NCBI GenBank assembly: GCA_039028315.1
Contig: JBCCIH010000098.1
Location: forward strand, 1-8,734
Direction of reading: 5' to 3'
From: Thermodesulfobacteriota bacterium
Lineage (GTDB): Bacteria; Desulfobacterota_D; UBA1144; Nemesobacterales; UBA2774
DNA length: 8,734 nt
The notes beneath the pieces are model-generated. The model worked only from the letters and a program-made list of their open reading frames with translations. It did not search any database and was not told the origin of the DNA. The translations under genes and the position numbers were made by a program. Below, piece by piece: positions 7,151 to 8,734 of the stretch (positions are counted from its first letter, which is position 1; each line of letters starts with the position of its first letter).

Positions 7151-8734
7151 ATGAGCAGCATATCTTACGAATTAGACAAAAGCGGAATTGCAATCCTTAG
7201 GTTTGATAACCCCCATGGGTTGGCAAACAAATTATCCCGTGATGATCTGAGTTGGTTGGGCGAGTTTTTAAACAATATTGACGGCCAGCTCGACATGATA
7301 GAGAACGAGAATGAGATAAGGGCCGTAATCCTTTATAGCGAAAAGGCGAACAGCTTTATAAGCGGCTCAGATTTAAGAGAGTATCTATCTTTCACACTTG
7401 CTGATGAGGGAAGGGCGTATAGCTTAAAGGCCCAGGAAATAACTGAGAGGATAGAGAGTTCAAGAGCGCCATTTATTGCTGCTGTTAATGGACCTTGTTT
7501 GGGCATGGGGCTTGAAATAGCGCTTTCATGCGAATACAGAATTGGTTCAGAAAACCCGGCAACGGTGTTTGGAATGACCGGTGTTTTGGCTGGCCTAATT
7601 CCATGCGCCGGCGGCACCCAAAGACTGCCAAGGTTAATCGGAACAAAAGAGGCGCTTGAGCTTATTATTTCAGGAGACACATTAAACTCAGAAAATTCTT
7701 TAGAGATCGGGCTTATTGACGAGATAGTTCCTGATGAGATATTGCTCGAAATATCACTCGAGCGCGCTTTAGATATTTCCAATAAAGAATTTAAACCCCG
7801 CCGCTCTCATTTTAAGGGCATCCAGCACACAATTGTAAATGAGAACCCAATAGCGAGGAAAAAGCTGTTTAATGATTTAAGAAAGAGGGTGAAAAAGGAT
7901 GTACGGCCGCTTATTAATGCTCCAATTATGGCAATTGAAGCCCTTGAGGTTGGAATGTCCAGCTTTAACAGGGGCCTTCATGTTGAGTCCGTGTATTTTG
8001 GAGAGCTTGTTGTGAGCACATCGAGTAGAAGTTTGATCCGCACACAAATGGCTCTTGAGATAGTTCAGGAAGATCCAAAGAGCACTAATAAAGATAAATT
8101 CATAAATAAAATTTCGGTTCATGGAGCAAACGATTTAGGGAATCAGATTGCCTGCCTGGCAGCGTCTGCGGGTATTACAACCAGGATTAAGGCTCAGGAT
8201 GACGAGGGTGTAGGAAATGGACTTAAGCACTGCTACGATTACTTTACAAACGAGTACGATAATCATCTAATCGACGAGCTTAGATTTGAGCATAAATTTG
8301 ATCTAATAAGTGCAGCTTCAGACTACTCGGGCATCAAAAGAGCTGATATTGTGATTGATTGCACAGATGAGGATCTACAATTAAAACTCGATTCCATAAA
8401 AGAAATTGAGCCACTTTTAAAGGATGACGCTGTATATCTCTCAAGTTCTATAGTTTTCCCAATTGCCGGGATAGCGTCTAATTCTACTCGCCCTGAAAAA
8501 GTGATTGGCGCTAGAATATTTGAACACAGAGACTCAGAGCTAATTGAGATTTCGGTTATGGAAGAAACTTCTATTGCAGCTCTAGCTCGGGTGCTGGAGT
8601 TTTCAGACAGGCTGGGCAAAACACCAATAGTAGTAAAGGGCGGCACAGGTTCATATACTACTAGGCTCGAGCTCGCATATTTTAATGAAAGCCTCAACCT
8701 TGCCTCAGAGGGTTTAGCTATCGAAGATATAGAA
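7151..8734 (+). CDS. fadJ: FadJ-type beta-oxidation alpha subunit, 3' partial, active sites degenerate
   Basis: The family joins an N-terminal enoyl-CoA hydratase to a 3-hydroxyacyl-CoA dehydrogenase and pairs with FadI. The frame starts at the ATG at 7151 (AGGTGA at 7143-7148, close to the ATG) and is open for 528 codons to the window edge. Family members have about 700-720 residues, so roughly a quarter is missing. The crotonase part covers about 1-190: FISGSDLRE (69-77) is the first oxyanion-hole segment, CLGMGLEIALSCEYR (116-130) has the first catalytic Glu (122), and GGTQRLPRLIG (154-164) follows. A helical linker (about 195-310) includes NPIARKKLF and FGELVVSTSSRSLI. The dehydrogenase part starts near 317. 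GKTPIVVKGG (489-498) and YFNES (510-514) mark its later segments. Key residues are replaced: Gly144 for the second catalytic Glu, Asn327 in the NAD fingerprint, Arg455 for the catalytic His, Thr504 for the catalytic Asn. The fold looks kept but both activities are doubtful. The family assignment is sure; function is inferred to be structural or altered. Confidence 0.9.
   Translation, partial: MSSISYELDKSGIAILRFDNPHGLANKLSRDDLSWLGEFLNNIDGQLDMIENENEIRAVILYSEKANSFISGSDLREYLSFTLADEGRAYSLKAQEITERIESSRAPFIAAVNGPCLGMGLEIALSCEYRIGSENPATVFGMTGVLAGLIPCAGGTQRLPRLIGTKEALELIISGDTLNSENSLEIGLIDEIVPDEILLEISLERALDISNKEFKPRRSHFKGIQHTIVNENPIARKKLFNDLRKRVKKDVRPLINAPIMAIEALEVGMSSFNRGLHVESVYFGELVVSTSSRSLIRTQMALEIVQEDPKSTNKDKFINKISVHGANDLGNQIACLAASAGITTRIKAQDDEGVGNGLKHCYDYFTNEYDNHLIDELRFEHKFDLISAASDYSGIKRADIVIDCTDEDLQLKLDSIKEIEPLLKDDAVYLSSSIVFPIAGIASNSTRPEKVIGARIFEHRDSELIEISVMEETSIAALARVLEFSDRLGKTPIVVKGGTGSYTTRLELAYFNESLNLASEGLAIEDIE

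Noticed and set aside
7333..8697. Minus-strand open frames (7333-7782, 7877-8122, 8323-8697) opposite the FadJ-type gene
   Set aside because: The plus-strand frame is open for 528 codons with clear crotonase and dehydrogenase similarity. The antisense frames are Ser/Ile-rich shadows.
7151..8734. Possibility that the FadJ-type gene is an ordinary pseudogene
   Set aside because: There is no frameshift or internal stop in the visible 1584 bases. The start context is reasonable and structural motifs survive next to the lost catalytic residues, which argues for a maintained reading frame. The part beyond the window could still change this.

Overview
The window comes from a bacterium with AT-leaning DNA, Shine-Dalgarno-led genes and ATG, GTG and possibly TTG starts. 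The gene content (a complex I NuoE-type subunit, a FadI/FadJ-type beta-oxidation pair, an HpnA-like epimerase) fits a respiring, probably Gram-negative, proteobacterial or deltaproteobacterial-like lineage. The sequence alone does not allow a firmer placement. There are no rRNA or tRNA genes, insertion sequences or CRISPR arrays, and no gap between genes exceeds 300 bases.

Layout. At the left edge are the first codons of a probable chorismate synthase (aroC), read leftward. Just upstream of it, on the same strand, is an extended-SDR epimerase/reductase related to HpnA and dihydroflavonol-4-reductase. A 134-base AT-rich gap separates this from a rightward gene for a 217-residue protein that I cannot identify. 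That gene converges, 15 bases apart, on a leftward run transcribed in the order nuoE, MOFRL-type glycerate 2-kinase, dnaB (positions 5121 down to 1863). A 174-base divergent gap follows. A rightward run then begins with a TerB-like protein, followed by a FadI-type thiolase and a FadJ-type fusion protein cut by the right edge of the window.

Function. The right-hand pair looks like the two subunits of a fatty-acid beta-oxidation complex: thiolase, and enoyl-CoA hydratase fused to 3-hydroxyacyl-CoA dehydrogenase. The thiolase keeps all its catalytic residues. The FadJ-type partner does not. Its crotonase domain keeps the first catalytic Glu but has Gly in place of the second. Its dehydrogenase domain has lost the middle Gly of the NAD fingerprint, the SNTSS motif, the catalytic His (now Arg) and the catalytic Asn (now Thr). 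The reading frame is clean for all 528 visible codons and the fold-defining segments can still be aligned. It therefore looks like a maintained pseudoenzyme or repurposed subunit rather than a decaying gene, and it is the most interesting item in the window. The remaining genes are ordinary housekeeping and metabolic genes in an unusual arrangement.
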